From contig NZ_BCVA01000021.1 of the NCBI RefSeq assembly GCF_001591505.1, forward strand, positions 29,199 to 93,198: DNA of 64,000 nt. Reading direction: 5' to 3'. This DNA comes from Neobacillus niacini NBRC 15566. Its GTDB lineage: Bacteria > Bacillota > Bacilli > Bacillales > Cytobacillaceae. Made by a program: the position numbers and the translations under genes. Of this stretch, positions 8,837-17,176 are shown piece after piece (the stretch's first letter is position 1; each line of letters opens with the position of its first letter). The notes under the pieces were generated by a model that saw only the letters and a program-made list of their open reading frames with translations, had not been told where the DNA came from and ran no database searches.

Positions 8837-10138
8837 ATGGCACTAATTCAAGATGAATTAAAAATAACCAAATTAAAAGACTTGCTTGCTATAAATTTAA
8901 CCTTGCCATCATATCAGCGACCATATAGTTGGAGCGTGAAGTCAACCAATACCTTATTTACTGATACATATGAGGCGTTTAAAGATGGAATCAATGAATA
9001 TCGTATTGGGTCGGTAATCTTACACAAAGAACGCTCTGAAAAATATAATATTGTTGATGGTCAACAAAGGCTAACTACATTATCAATTCTACTTTATAGT
9101 TTAGGAGATGACAAACAAAGTCTGTTGAAAGAAAAATACAGTAAACTATCGAACGATGTTATTGTCACAAATTTTGCCGTCCTTTCTAAAAGAACTAACG
9201 AATTAACCTATGATGAACGTCAAAAATATAAAGATTATCTTTTGAATCAATGCACCACAGTTCAAATTGTCACAGACAGTGAGCAAGAGGCATTTCAGTT
9301 CTTCGATTCACAAAATTCTCGTGGTAAAGAGTTAGACCCACATGATTTGTTAAAATCATACCATTTGAGAGAAATGAATAGTGAAGCTGAAAACCAAAAA
9401 GTGAAAATCATAAATCGTTGGGAAAACATGAACCAAGACAATCTAGCCGATTTATTTAAAAGCTATTTGTACCCACTGGCTCAATGGTATAAAGGAAAAG
9501 ATGGTTTAGGTTATTCTTCAAGTAAAATTGATTCTTTCAAAGGAATTAAGGGAGCAAATATCTACAATTATGCAATTTACCATAAAGCTAGTAATCTTTA
9601 TGTAGAACAATTCAATGCTAATGGTAGTAATGAATTGCTTGCCTCAAAATTTTTGAATCAATTCCAATTAACACAACCCTTGATAGCCGGGAACCGATTC
9701 TTTAATTACACACTTCATTACGGAGAACTATTGGAAGAAATACAAAAAAAAATTAATCGCTTTCATGACCAAGATAAAATTCCAAGCAAGCGTTCAGGCG
9801 ATATTTACATTAAGCAGCTGTATGAATGCTCATTATTATTCTTTGCCGATAGGTTTGGTCTCGAGAGCTTAACCCAATCTGTGATGCAGCAACTTTATTC
9901 ATGGAGTTATTCATTACGATTGACAATGACTGCGGTGTATCCTCAGACCATCAATAAATATGCAAAAGGTCAGCATGAACGAGCAAACTATGGAATCGAT
10001 ATGTTTTCTGCAATCAGCGAAATGAGGGATCCAGAGGGGTTGAATTTACTTGTGCTTACACAGCCAGACATTGATGATAATAATAAAGAGAAATATAAAG
10101 CAATATATGAATTGCTTTGTAAATGGAATGGGTGGTAG
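8837..10138 (+). CDS. DUF262 (ParB-like/GmrS-like) protein, first of a pair
   Basis: 433 residues, starting at MALIQDEL because GAGGAG lies 11 bases upstream; an earlier in-frame ATG at 8801 has none. The N-terminal DUF262 domain shows LPSYQRPYSWS (about residue 24), RIGSVILH and the hallmark DGQQRLTTL (about 73-81), which in GmrS-type enzymes is linked to NTP binding and hydrolysis. The rest is helical, and I see no DUF1524 HNH motif. The gene ends three bases before a second DUF262 gene. DUF262 proteins act in type IV restriction of modified DNA (GmrSD) and in phosphorothioate-sensing systems. This one looks like the NTPase/sensor half of a two-protein restriction system, which is inference. 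Confidence 0.75.
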   Translation: MALIQDELKITKLKDLLAINLTLPSYQRPYSWSVKSTNTLFTDTYEAFKDGINEYRIGSVILHKERSEKYNIVDGQQRLTTLSILLYSLGDDKQSLLKEKYSKLSNDVIVTNFAVLSKRTNELTYDERQKYKDYLLNQCTTVQIVTDSEQEAFQFFDSQNSRGKELDPHDLLKSYHLREMNSEAENQKVKIINRWENMNQDNLADLFKSYLYPLAQWYKGKDGLGYSSSKIDSFKGIKGANIYNYAIYHKASNLYVEQFNANGSNELLASKFLNQFQLTQPLIAGNRFFNYTLHYGELLEEIQKKINRFHDQDKIPSKRSGDIYIKQLYECSLLFFADRFGLESLTQSVMQQLYSWSYSLRLTMTAVYPQTINKYAKGQHERANYGIDMFSAISEMRDPEGLNLLVLTQPDIDDNNKEKYKAIYELLCKWNGW

Positions 10139-10141
10139 AAG

Positions 10142-11929
10142 TTGACAGCCGATTTAAAAATAATACCGGTATCAGACGTTTTTGCCAACATCAATTACCT
10201 AGTGCCGATTTATCAACGTAATTATGCTTGGAGTGAAACGCAAATAGTACAATTGATTGAAGATATTGAGAGCTCTATTGACGATTCTAATAAAAACTAC
10301 TTTTTAGGTAATTTGATTGTTAATCAAACGGATAACAATGTTTACGAAGTAATTGATGGTCAGCAGCGATTAACGACTTTATATCTTCTCGAGAAGTATT
10401 TAGGTGTTGTATTTGCGAAAGAAGCGTTGAGATTTGAGGCTCGTGAAAAATCAAATCGTACCCTATCTTATGTCAGTGATAGTAGTAATCCGGAATTAAT
10501 TGAAGAATTATCATCACCAGAAATCTTGAATGGTTTTCAAATCGTTGATAACTACTTCAAGAATAAAAATATCGATAAAAGCAGCTTTGTTCAAAAGTTG
10601 GAACGAGTTTTTCTTATTCGAGTTCAAGTCCCGCAGAATATTGATTTAAACCATTACTTTGAAATTATGAATACCCGTGGAGAACAATTAGAACTTCATG
10701 AAATCGCTAAAGCTAAGTTGTTAGAAGTGCTTGAAAGCGACCTCGACAAAAATATAGCAGCGCTGATTTGGGAAAAATGTTCTGATATGAATTCGTATGT
10801 TCAGATGAATTTTGATGTGAAAGTGCGAAGAAGTATCTTTACTGAGAACTGGAGCAGTCTATGTCAATCAATTAAGGATTTTGATTCGATAAAAAGTAAA
10901 ATCCCGACAGCTAATGAATCAATAGATAAAAAAACTTTGATTGAAATCTTAAGAGATAATAAAATGCTTAATGTGTTAACCACGCAATCCGAAGATGAGA
11001 ATGAACGTTTTGAATCAACTATTTCTTTTCCAAACTTCTTATTGCAAGTCAATGCTGTTTTGAGAAAACTCGGAGAAGAAGATGCAAGTCTTGATGATAA
11101 ACACTTCCTTAATAATCTATCTTGGGCATGGTCAACACCTGAAAAAGCAAAAGATTTCTTATTCATTCTATTGAAGTGTCGAGTGCTATTTGACAAGTAT
11201 GTGTTAAAACGTGAGTTTGCTAGAGATTACAAAGAAACGGGTAAATGGTCTCTGCAACGTTTAGAAAAATATCATGATAATAAGAAAAATAGCGATAAAC
11301 CTAAATACGTTGGCACATTCGGTGATGAAGGTAATGATAATAAGAAGCTAAGAACCCTTCAATCTTGTTTACGTATTACTTATACATCACCAAAAACTAT
11401 GCACTGGATTTCGGTGGTTTTATCTAACTTGTTAGAAAACGAGGCAACTGACATTATTCCCTTGTTAGAAAACTATTGTAATAAGAAGGTTGTTGATTCC
11501 GATTATCAAAACAGGAATGGTTTTGGAGTTGAACGAATTGTATTTTCTTATCTTGATTATTTAATTTATCGAGATGGTTATTCATATGATGGAAAAGAAA
11601 TCATATCACCATTTCAAGATGATTGGCAATTCCAGTTTAGAAGTTCCATTGAACATTTCCAACCGCAACATCCGGTTGAAGGAGAATGTTGGGAACAACA
11701 TGACTTGAACGGATTCGGTAATCTAGCGTTACTAACGGTTTCGGGGAACTCAAAGTTTTCTAACTTGCCACCTGCTGGAAAAATCAATTCATATCCGAGT
11801 ATCATCAATCAAAGTCTGAAATTAAAAGTCATGGAAAAAATGACAAGACTTGGCGATGGGAAGTGGACAGAAGAAAAGGCAAGTAGACATAAAGATGAAA
11901 TGTTCAACATTTTGAAAAATAAAGGGTAG
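10142..11929 (+). CDS. DUF262 plus DUF1524 (HNH) protein, GmrSD-like
   Basis: 595 residues from TTG 10142, three bases after the previous stop; no strong ribosome site of its own, so translational coupling is likely. The N-terminal DUF262 domain has VPIYQRNYAWSE (about 20-31), YFLGNLIVNQ and DGQQRLTTLYLL (about 75-86). The C-terminus carries the DUF1524/HNH-type nuclease segment IEHFQPQHPVE (about 503) followed by LNGFGNLALLT and SGNSKFSN. This is the GmrSD architecture for restricting glucosylated or otherwise modified phage DNA. Pairing with a DUF262 protein lacking the nuclease suggests a heteromeric enzyme with one catalytic subunit. The substrate modification cannot be told from sequence. 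Confidence 0.78.
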   Translation: MTADLKIIPVSDVFANINYLVPIYQRNYAWSETQIVQLIEDIESSIDDSNKNYFLGNLIVNQTDNNVYEVIDGQQRLTTLYLLEKYLGVVFAKEALRFEAREKSNRTLSYVSDSSNPELIEELSSPEILNGFQIVDNYFKNKNIDKSSFVQKLERVFLIRVQVPQNIDLNHYFEIMNTRGEQLELHEIAKAKLLEVLESDLDKNIAALIWEKCSDMNSYVQMNFDVKVRRSIFTENWSSLCQSIKDFDSIKSKIPTANESIDKKTLIEILRDNKMLNVLTTQSEDENERFESTISFPNFLLQVNAVLRKLGEEDASLDDKHFLNNLSWAWSTPEKAKDFLFILLKCRVLFDKYVLKREFARDYKETGKWSLQRLEKYHDNKKNSDKPKYVGTFGDEGNDNKKLRTLQSCLRITYTSPKTMHWISVVLSNLLENEATDIIPLLENYCNKKVVDSDYQNRNGFGVERIVFSYLDYLIYRDGYSYDGKEIISPFQDDWQFQFRSSIEHFQPQHPVEGECWEQHDLNGFGNLALLTVSGNSKFSNLPPAGKINSYPSIINQSLKLKVMEKMTRLGDGKWTEEKASRHKDEMFNILKNKG

Positions 11930-12121
11930 AACACTACTCAAGGCATTGTAGTCCAAGGGCGCGTGGGCTCAAGAGTATTTAACTTGACATAAATCCTTGA
12001 AACAGAGCAGCTGACTAGAACACAGGAGCTTGCTGATTGACTTAGGGCAAAGACATGGGGTTAATTAGGAGTTTATATATTCTTAAGAAACTTAAAAGAA
12101 AAGAGACAGGAGGAAGAAAAT

Positions 12122-12331
12122 ATGTATCTTTCACCGAGAGATGAAGAAATAATTAATGCAATAATAGCTGATCAGCGCGTGAGCATTCAAGCGGCAGTTT
12201 ATGCAGCCTATGTGCAATTAACGCCAAGTAATAAAAAGCCTGTTTCACAAAGAGAATTTCATCAGATCTTCAAAGATAACTGGCAAGCATTCAATTCTTT
12301 GGAAATCGAAGACTATGAACAGGGTGTCTAA
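12122..12331 (+). CDS. Small hypothetical protein
   Basis: 69 residues with an excellent ribosome site (CAGGAGGAAG) before ATG 12122 and a terminator 65 bases after the stop, so it is very likely a real single-gene unit. The sequence is acidic to neutral and predicted helical (DEEIINAIIADQRVSIQAAV). I recognise no family. It lies between restriction-type genes and could be a regulator, but nothing shows this. Confidence 0.6.
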   Translation: MYLSPRDEEIINAIIADQRVSIQAAVYAAYVQLTPSNKKPVSQREFHQIFKDNWQAFNSLEIEDYEQGV

Positions 12332-12395
12332 TTATTATTTATCGAGTTGTGAATGCTTTAGACCGTAAGTATTTCAAAACTTGTTTCCTAGCGAG

Positions 12396-12430
12396 GTTGC
12401 TATGCCACGAAAAGGCAGCAACTTCTTTTA
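12396..12430 (+). terminator. Probable intrinsic terminator
   Basis: GTTGCT and GCC pair with GGC and AGCAAC around an ACGAAAA loop, followed by TTCTTTTAT. It lies 65 bases after the 69-residue gene. Confidence 0.6.
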
Positions 12431-12667
12431 TAGCAATTGAAAACTATCATAAGCTAAAGTTCATATTTCGGTAGAAGTAAATTCATTTTATTTTAATGCC
12501 CAAATATTTGATTGACTGTGCTTCTTTGTTTAACAACTATTGCACAGTACAAGGATACTATTCAAAAGAAAGATATTCAACCATACGGGAGCCTTGAAGG
12601 AGATCAATTGCTAGACGTACACTTATCTTCACAAAAATAATTTTGCATTATATCAACTATAAATAAA
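12431..12667. other. Intergenic, possible coding remnant
   Basis: No intact gene. A plus-strand frame across about 12548-12640 reads YKDTIQKKDIQPYG and ends at a TAA, with protein-like composition but no start; it may be the tail of a lost gene. Confidence 0.3.
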
Positions 12668-12712
12668 CTGAAGATATGTAGATTTTATACATATCTTCAG
12701 CTTATTCTTTTA
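12668..12712. terminator. Bidirectional terminator hairpin
   Basis: A perfect 13-base stem, CTGAAGATATGTA with TACATATCTTCAG, around a seven-base loop, flanked by AAATAAA on the left and TTATTCTTTT on the right. It would end transcription of the Mrr-type fragment on the minus strand and of anything arriving from the left. Confidence 0.75.
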
Positions 12713-12720
12713 ATATAGAC

Positions 12721-12939
12721 TTAGTTAATTGCTTGCTTACTAAGTGGAAAGAATCGAAATAAGTTCTTATTCTCCAGACTATCCCGATATTCACGTAATA
12801 GAAGCTGTAAGCCATCACGATCTATTAGCTTGACATTGTTTCTTTCAGCAGATAGAATAGCTGATTTTGTAAAGTATCGATTCGTAATGACGACTTTATT
12901 CTGTGCATTCCAATAACCCGCACCGCCACACACTTTCAT
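12721..12939 (-). pseudogene. C-terminal fragment of an Mrr-type restriction endonuclease
   Basis: About 70 residues read on the minus strand: CGGAGYWNAQNKVVITNRYF followed by TKSAILSAERNNVKLIDRDGL. This matches the C-terminal part of Mrr_cat restriction domains, where a conserved VVTNSYFT segment follows the catalytic core. The catalytic D-ExK region is missing because the frame is cut near 12940, where it meets the 5' end of an oppositely oriented nuclease gene. It keeps its terminator (12668-12712) but no start signal. A deletion or recombination joined the two gene remnants. Family assignment is reasonable but rests on a short stretch. Confidence 0.6.
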
Positions 12940-14169
12940 CTTTTCTAGAAACAGATTACGGTAAACAATTACATAAAGAATTAGCTATGTTTGTAAAAAT
13001 GGGGAAGATAACTGCTGAATATAGGGATAGAATCCAGCACATTGAAACACAGGGATATTATAGATACTGTGTTAAAGGAAACGCATGGAAGTGCTTAGAA
13101 ATCTTTTTGAAACGATTCCCAGAATTTTTTACATTAATCGATTTTATACAAATCGAAGGGGAAGCAGAAAAGTATATTTTTGTGATTAATAGCAAAATGG
13201 ATGACGAGATGGATAAGATTTTAAAATATAAAAACTTAAATCCAGCAAAGTACCATAGGGAATTAACAGAGGGACGGATTTTAACATTTTATATTGGATT
13301 CTTAAATAATCCTCGCCAATATTCACTACAAGAACATCCTGTACGAAACGCCTTCCGTTTAGCGGAAAGTGCAGGAATTCGAGTTGGATATTATTATTAC
13401 CATGAAAAGCCAGATCCGGATAGATATAGCTATATTTCATTAAGTAATATACGAAGTTTCCCAATAGACGAAGATGAATACGGAGATTTTTCTTACTCAG
13501 CTGGTGGATTTAGAACGGATCTAGATCCAGGTTTTAAATCATCATGGGAGGCAAATATCGCCCGCATCTTAAATTATCAAGGTGTTGAGTGGAAATATGA
13601 AAAGGGAACTAAAATTTATGATAGTGAATTAGGAGCATACATACCTGATTTTATAGTGTATAGAGGTGGTGAAGTACATGTTATCGAAGTAAAGGGTAGA
13701 TGGGATCAAAGAAGTGTAAAAAAAGTATCTGCTGCCATTACCCAAGCGAAAGAGGAGAAAATCATTATTATTGACTCGGATTATTATTCTTTGTTAGAAG
13801 AAAAATTTAAAGAGTCCTTTCCAAATTGGGAAACGAGCAAAATAGGTAACAATACATCATTTGAATTACCTGTAATAGGAATAACTATAGGGAAGAGAAG
13901 AATGAACGTTAAGAAATTATCAACTGGTGAATCACTAATGCTAATAAGACAACCAAATAATCCATACGATAGGAACGCAATTTTGGTTACTACAATGAAC
14001 GGTGAAGATTGGATTTGTTGCAAAGGAATGGGCCAGTATCTTTTCGTTTAAAATTGATTGTGGTTTTATTTACAAAGCTACTGTTAAGGAAATCGAAGAG
14101 AGAGTTATCACAATTAAAATTATGGCCATTAATAAATCAATCAAACTATTAGAAAAGATAGATTTTTAA
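12940..14169 (+). pseudogene. PD-(D/E)XK nuclease with C-terminal HIRAN domain, truncated and frameshifted
   Basis: The main frame runs to a stop at 14051. It contains a PD-(D/E)XK-type core: FKSSWEANIARIL, then YIPDFIVYRGGEVHVIEVKG with the Asp and Glu-x-Lys in order. Next is the start of a HIRAN domain (VIGITIGKRRM, RQPNNPYDRNAILV). At about 14003-14010 the frame breaks after NGED: the correct HIRAN ending, IGFVAKEWASIFSFKIDCG and ATVKEIEERVITIKI, continues in another frame to TAA 14167-14169. The 5' end overlaps the Mrr fragment with no ribosome site, so the beginning is probably lost too. HIRAN domains bind DNA ends or stalled forks in helicases; fusion to a nuclease suggests a DNA-damage or defence enzyme, now likely inactive. 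Confidence 0.7.
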
Positions 14170-14344
14170 GGTGAGAGAGAAACTTAATCAATAAAGTTTT
14201 CCTTTTTATTGGCTCCTTCAAAATATCTCGATAAATACCTTGCTTGGTTCATATTCTTGGATAGTCGTAGCAACGAAAGTACATTAGTGAGTTTCTTCTT
14301 AAACTATATTTAAAATAACGATCAAGATGAAAGAAATATATATT

Positions 14345-14378
14345 AAGGGAAACCTTCACTAAAAGGCTTCCCTTTTAA
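14345..14378. terminator. Bidirectional terminator hairpin
   Basis: AAGGGAAACCTT pairs with AAGGCTTCCCTT (one mismatch) around a six-base loop, with T-rich sequence on both strands. It serves the minus-strand genes ending at 14410 and the decayed nuclease gene from the left. Confidence 0.65.
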
Positions 14379-14409
14379 TTTACTCATTTACCAACATTAA
14401 AATTTTATT

Positions 14410-14598
14410 TCAGTCCAAGTCTACATCTTCTTTGTAAACTTTGGTTTCCTGTCCTTTGTGTTTTCCTGTTAATATCCTGATAAAGTAGCTCCGATGGTCT
14501 TCACCAATGACTTCAATTTTTCCGCCTTTTTTAAAATAGATAATTCTACCGGAGTCCCTTAATATTCTTCCATCTGTATTAAAGTGTGCTTTAGTCAT
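14410..14598 (-). CDS. Small hypothetical protein
   Basis: 62 residues from ATG 14598, with GGGGGAAC just upstream; an in-frame ATG 12 bases earlier lies before that site. Beta-strand-rich pattern with GRIIYFKKGGKIEVIGEDHR and ILTGKHKGQETKVYKEDVD, which resembles small SH3- or KOW-like barrels, though I cannot assign a family. It is followed by a terminator and preceded by a zinc-ribbon gene in the same orientation. Confidence 0.55.
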   Translation of the reverse strand: MTKAHFNTDGRILRDSGRIIYFKKGGKIEVIGEDHRSYFIRILTGKHKGQETKVYKEDVDLD

Positions 14599-14661
14599 AA
14601 GTTCCCCCAAAAATAGATTAGTGTTGAATACAACTAGTTCTGATACAAGTGGTTCATAGAG

Positions 14662-14865
14662 TTATTCTGCAAAAGGACTTCCCCCATCATAATCTTTAGT
14701 TTCAGGATTCCACCATTTACCGAACATAAATTTTCCTTTCTTATCTGTCCATTCTTCATATACTCCTTCACACTTCGTACAACCATAATATTTAGAATAT
14801 CTACCATTTCCCATATGGTCGTTATCTTGACCCATCATCTCTGATTTGCAATACTTACACAACAT
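14662..14865 (-). CDS. Small zinc-ribbon protein
   Basis: 67 residues, ATG 14865 with AGAGGAG upstream. Two Cys pairs, CKYC near the N-terminus and CTKC about 25 residues later, form a zinc ribbon; the remainder is aromatic and acidic. Such small proteins can bind nucleic acid or modulate partners. No specific family is recognised. It lies between a CoiA-like gene and a small hypothetical gene, all on the minus strand. Confidence 0.6.
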   Translation of the reverse strand: MLCKYCKSEMMGQDNDHMGNGRYSKYYGCTKCEGVYEEWTDKKGKFMFGKWWNPETKDYDGGSPFAE

Positions 14866-14962
14866 TTTTTTGCACTCCTCTTATATAGATTAGTAATAAC
14901 TTGTAACTAGCCTTCGAATCTACCAGTTTGTTTAATAATTAGTTCAACAAAAATGAGTGAAT

Positions 14963-16588
14963 TCAATCCATATAAGTAAGGATTAATTTCTCTTTTAAAT
15001 CCTTTTTAAGTTCCTGCTGATAAAAGGTGATAAAGCTTTTTACAGGATATTGAACAAGTTTATCTATTTGATTAAAACTGATCCCTGCTGTTTTCATGTC
15101 CTTTAACAATTTGCTCATTGGAACCATTAACACATCGTTCTGTTTATGGTCTTTTATCCATTTTAAAATAAATAGTCTCCAATATTCGCGTTCGCCGGCC
15201 AAATAATTTTCACCTGAAATAGGGTGGGTCAATAATTTTTCTTTGAATTTTTCCCGCTTTTCTCTTTGTATCCTTTGTTCGGTACTTTCATATGCGATCG
15301 CTGGTTGAGTAGGAGTATATTTACTCTTATTCGTGAATCTCCTACCAGTTTTTCTGTACCATTCCCATTCTTCAGGAGACATATCTACGGGGCGTTGAGC
15401 AGCTTCTTTCATGATTTGCTCCATCTCAAGCGTAAGCTCTTGGTCGCCTATCGATTTCTCTCTGTAATAGTTCTCATTGATAAACTTTCTTTCCGTTTCT
15501 AATTGTACCCGCTTTTTGTTTAACTCCTCTGCCATTCTCGCTTTTTCGAAAGCCTCTAGTCTGGCTTGTTCTTCTCTTTGTTGAATTTCAATTTGGGCTT
15601 TTTCCCACTTTGCTACTAAAGAATTCTGGAAATCCAGCATTAGTGTTTGTTCAGTTTCTGAAAATAACTGAAATTGCTTTTGTTTTGGATTGTAGGATAA
15701 CGCCCTCTCTAGAGGGATAGTAGAGTCACAAATTTTATAAAACGATATATTTCTTTCGGATTGTGCAAATTCTAAGAATCGTATTATATTACAAGTCCGT
15801 TTATCGATATCAACATAAGAAATGCTATTAACGTCGATGTATAAGTCGCTGTCACCTAAATCATCTTTAAGGTGTTGCAATACTTCCTTAGGGACTTGGT
15901 TGCTCAAAAACTCATCCCAATTATAATCTTGTTCGCTTTTGTTGATCACGCACTTTTCAGCTGACAACAAAGTTCCTCTGTCAGTAGCTCTATCAATTGC
16001 TAACCAACTGCTATCTATAAAGGAAAATGGTAAAAAACCTTCATTTTTATAGGTTTCCATCCGTTTTCTTAAATGACGGGCATATGAACCAGTTGTTAAT
16101 CCTTGGGCAAATGAAGTGAAATAATCCACCGCCCAAATTTTATTAGAATTCCGGAACTTTAAAATGAAGTCAGGAATAATCGATAACTTCTTTTTATACA
16201 AGAATCCGCGTTCGATCTCAATACCAAGTGGTTTTAGTTGTCCTTCTAAAATCTCTTTGAATAAGGTTAATCCAATATCTTTCTTTCGCTTATCTTCGTG
16301 CTTATCAATGTGTTTATCATAGGTTTTGCTGTTTTCGGAGTAAGTACACTCTTCGCCGTCAATATGCTTAAAATAGAAAGGTCTTCCTTCGTCTTTTGTA
16401 AGATTCATGTTAACTGGCTTGTTGCAACAAAGACATGTAAAAGCACTTTTTTTAGAGAATGTTCTATACTCTTTCTCTAGTGTATCCTTAACTTCTTTTC
16501 TACTTAAATTCTGTTCCTCTAACTCTTTCCTTTTAAATTCAATATCAAAAACCGTACCTAAAAAGAAGGCTGCTTCCAAAACTGACAC
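14963..16588 (-). CDS. CoiA-like predicted nuclease (competence protein CoiA family)
   Basis: 541 residues from a GTG at 16588 (AAAGGGAC lies very close upstream, so the start is not certain). The N-terminal part matches the CoiA pattern: a zinc-binding FTCLCCNKPV segment, then FYFKHIDGEECTY and ...SKTYDKHIDKHEDKRKKDIG. A restriction-nuclease-like core follows, SIIPDFILKFRNSNKIWAVDYF (about residues 130-155), where Asp and the second acidic strand sit as in PD-(D/E)XK enzymes. Residues 320-400 form a highly charged coiled coil. CoiA promotes recombination during transformation in streptococci; longer CoiA-like proteins occur in mobile islands of Bacillus. Located beside restriction genes, a defence or DNA-processing role is plausible but inferred. 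Confidence 0.65.
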   Translation of the reverse strand: MSVLEAAFFLGTVFDIEFKRKELEEQNLSRKEVKDTLEKEYRTFSKKSAFTCLCCNKPVNMNLTKDEGRPFYFKHIDGEECTYSENSKTYDKHIDKHEDKRKKDIGLTLFKEILEGQLKPLGIEIERGFLYKKKLSIIPDFILKFRNSNKIWAVDYFTSFAQGLTTGSYARHLRKRMETYKNEGFLPFSFIDSSWLAIDRATDRGTLLSAEKCVINKSEQDYNWDEFLSNQVPKEVLQHLKDDLGDSDLYIDVNSISYVDIDKRTCNIIRFLEFAQSERNISFYKICDSTIPLERALSYNPKQKQFQLFSETEQTLMLDFQNSLVAKWEKAQIEIQQREEQARLEAFEKARMAEELNKKRVQLETERKFINENYYREKSIGDQELTLEMEQIMKEAAQRPVDMSPEEWEWYRKTGRRFTNKSKYTPTQPAIAYESTEQRIQREKREKFKEKLLTHPISGENYLAGEREYWRLFILKWIKDHKQNDVLMVPMSKLLKDMKTAGISFNQIDKLVQYPVKSFITFYQQELKKDLKEKLILTYMD

Positions 16589-16806
16589 GTCCCTTTATAT
16601 AAGCTCTCAAGATAGTTATTTATATTATAAATAAAAATAGAATGCGATTTAACCCTAGTTACCAAGTAAAAATAAAAAAATGTATCATAAATAATTGATA
16701 TAACAACAGCTTATGTTACTAATATTTGTAATATAACAGGAAGGGGTCATTGTGGGTCCTGCCAATTACCTTTATTGAGCGAATGTATAATGAAATTTCA
16801 GATAAA
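16589..16806. other. Divergent intergenic region, left part
   Basis: Lies between the CoiA-like gene and the five-gene operon. No gene is seen; AT-rich with a TATAAT-like box on the minus strand near 16624-16629 that may serve the CoiA-like gene, with a poor -35. Confidence 0.35.
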
Positions 16807-16889
16807 ATCATTGATTTTAAAAACGCCAAAGCGCAGATTGACTTTACAAAACAATTGTAAAGTTTCTCTGCGCTTTTTTATTTATTCAA
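16807..16889 (+). repeat. Left copy of 83-85 bp direct repeat flanking the five-gene operon (terminator-like)
   Basis: Imperfect direct repeat of 26261-26345. Both copies share a 22-base identical block (16813-16834) that includes AAAACGCCAAAGCGC, then GATTGACTT, CAAAACA, TGCGC and a T-run with ATTTATTCAA. Inside is a hairpin: AAAGCGCAGA...ACTTTAC facing GTAAAGT...TCTGCGCTTT, then TTTTTATTT, so it looks like an intrinsic terminator. The copy lies about 290 bases upstream of the operon. Confidence 0.8.
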
Positions 16890-17176
16890 AGCGTTGTTAC
16901 GAATACTGCGAGTATGGTGGTAATTTTAGTATGAAAAACTGTATTCTTCCTGCATTTTCTCTCCATACCTAGTGCAGAGGGGTAAGGAAATTTGCTGACA
17001 TTTTGTTTAGGTCTTATTGTTAAGGAACGGAGTCTGATTACATCAGAAAAATTGGAACTTTTACCTAATTTTGTCGAAAAATCATATCCTTTAAATTTTC
17101 AAAGTAGTACAATTATCATAGGTCTCCTAAACTAACTTTTAATAATGACAGGTGCAGTAGAAAGGAGGGGATTGGA

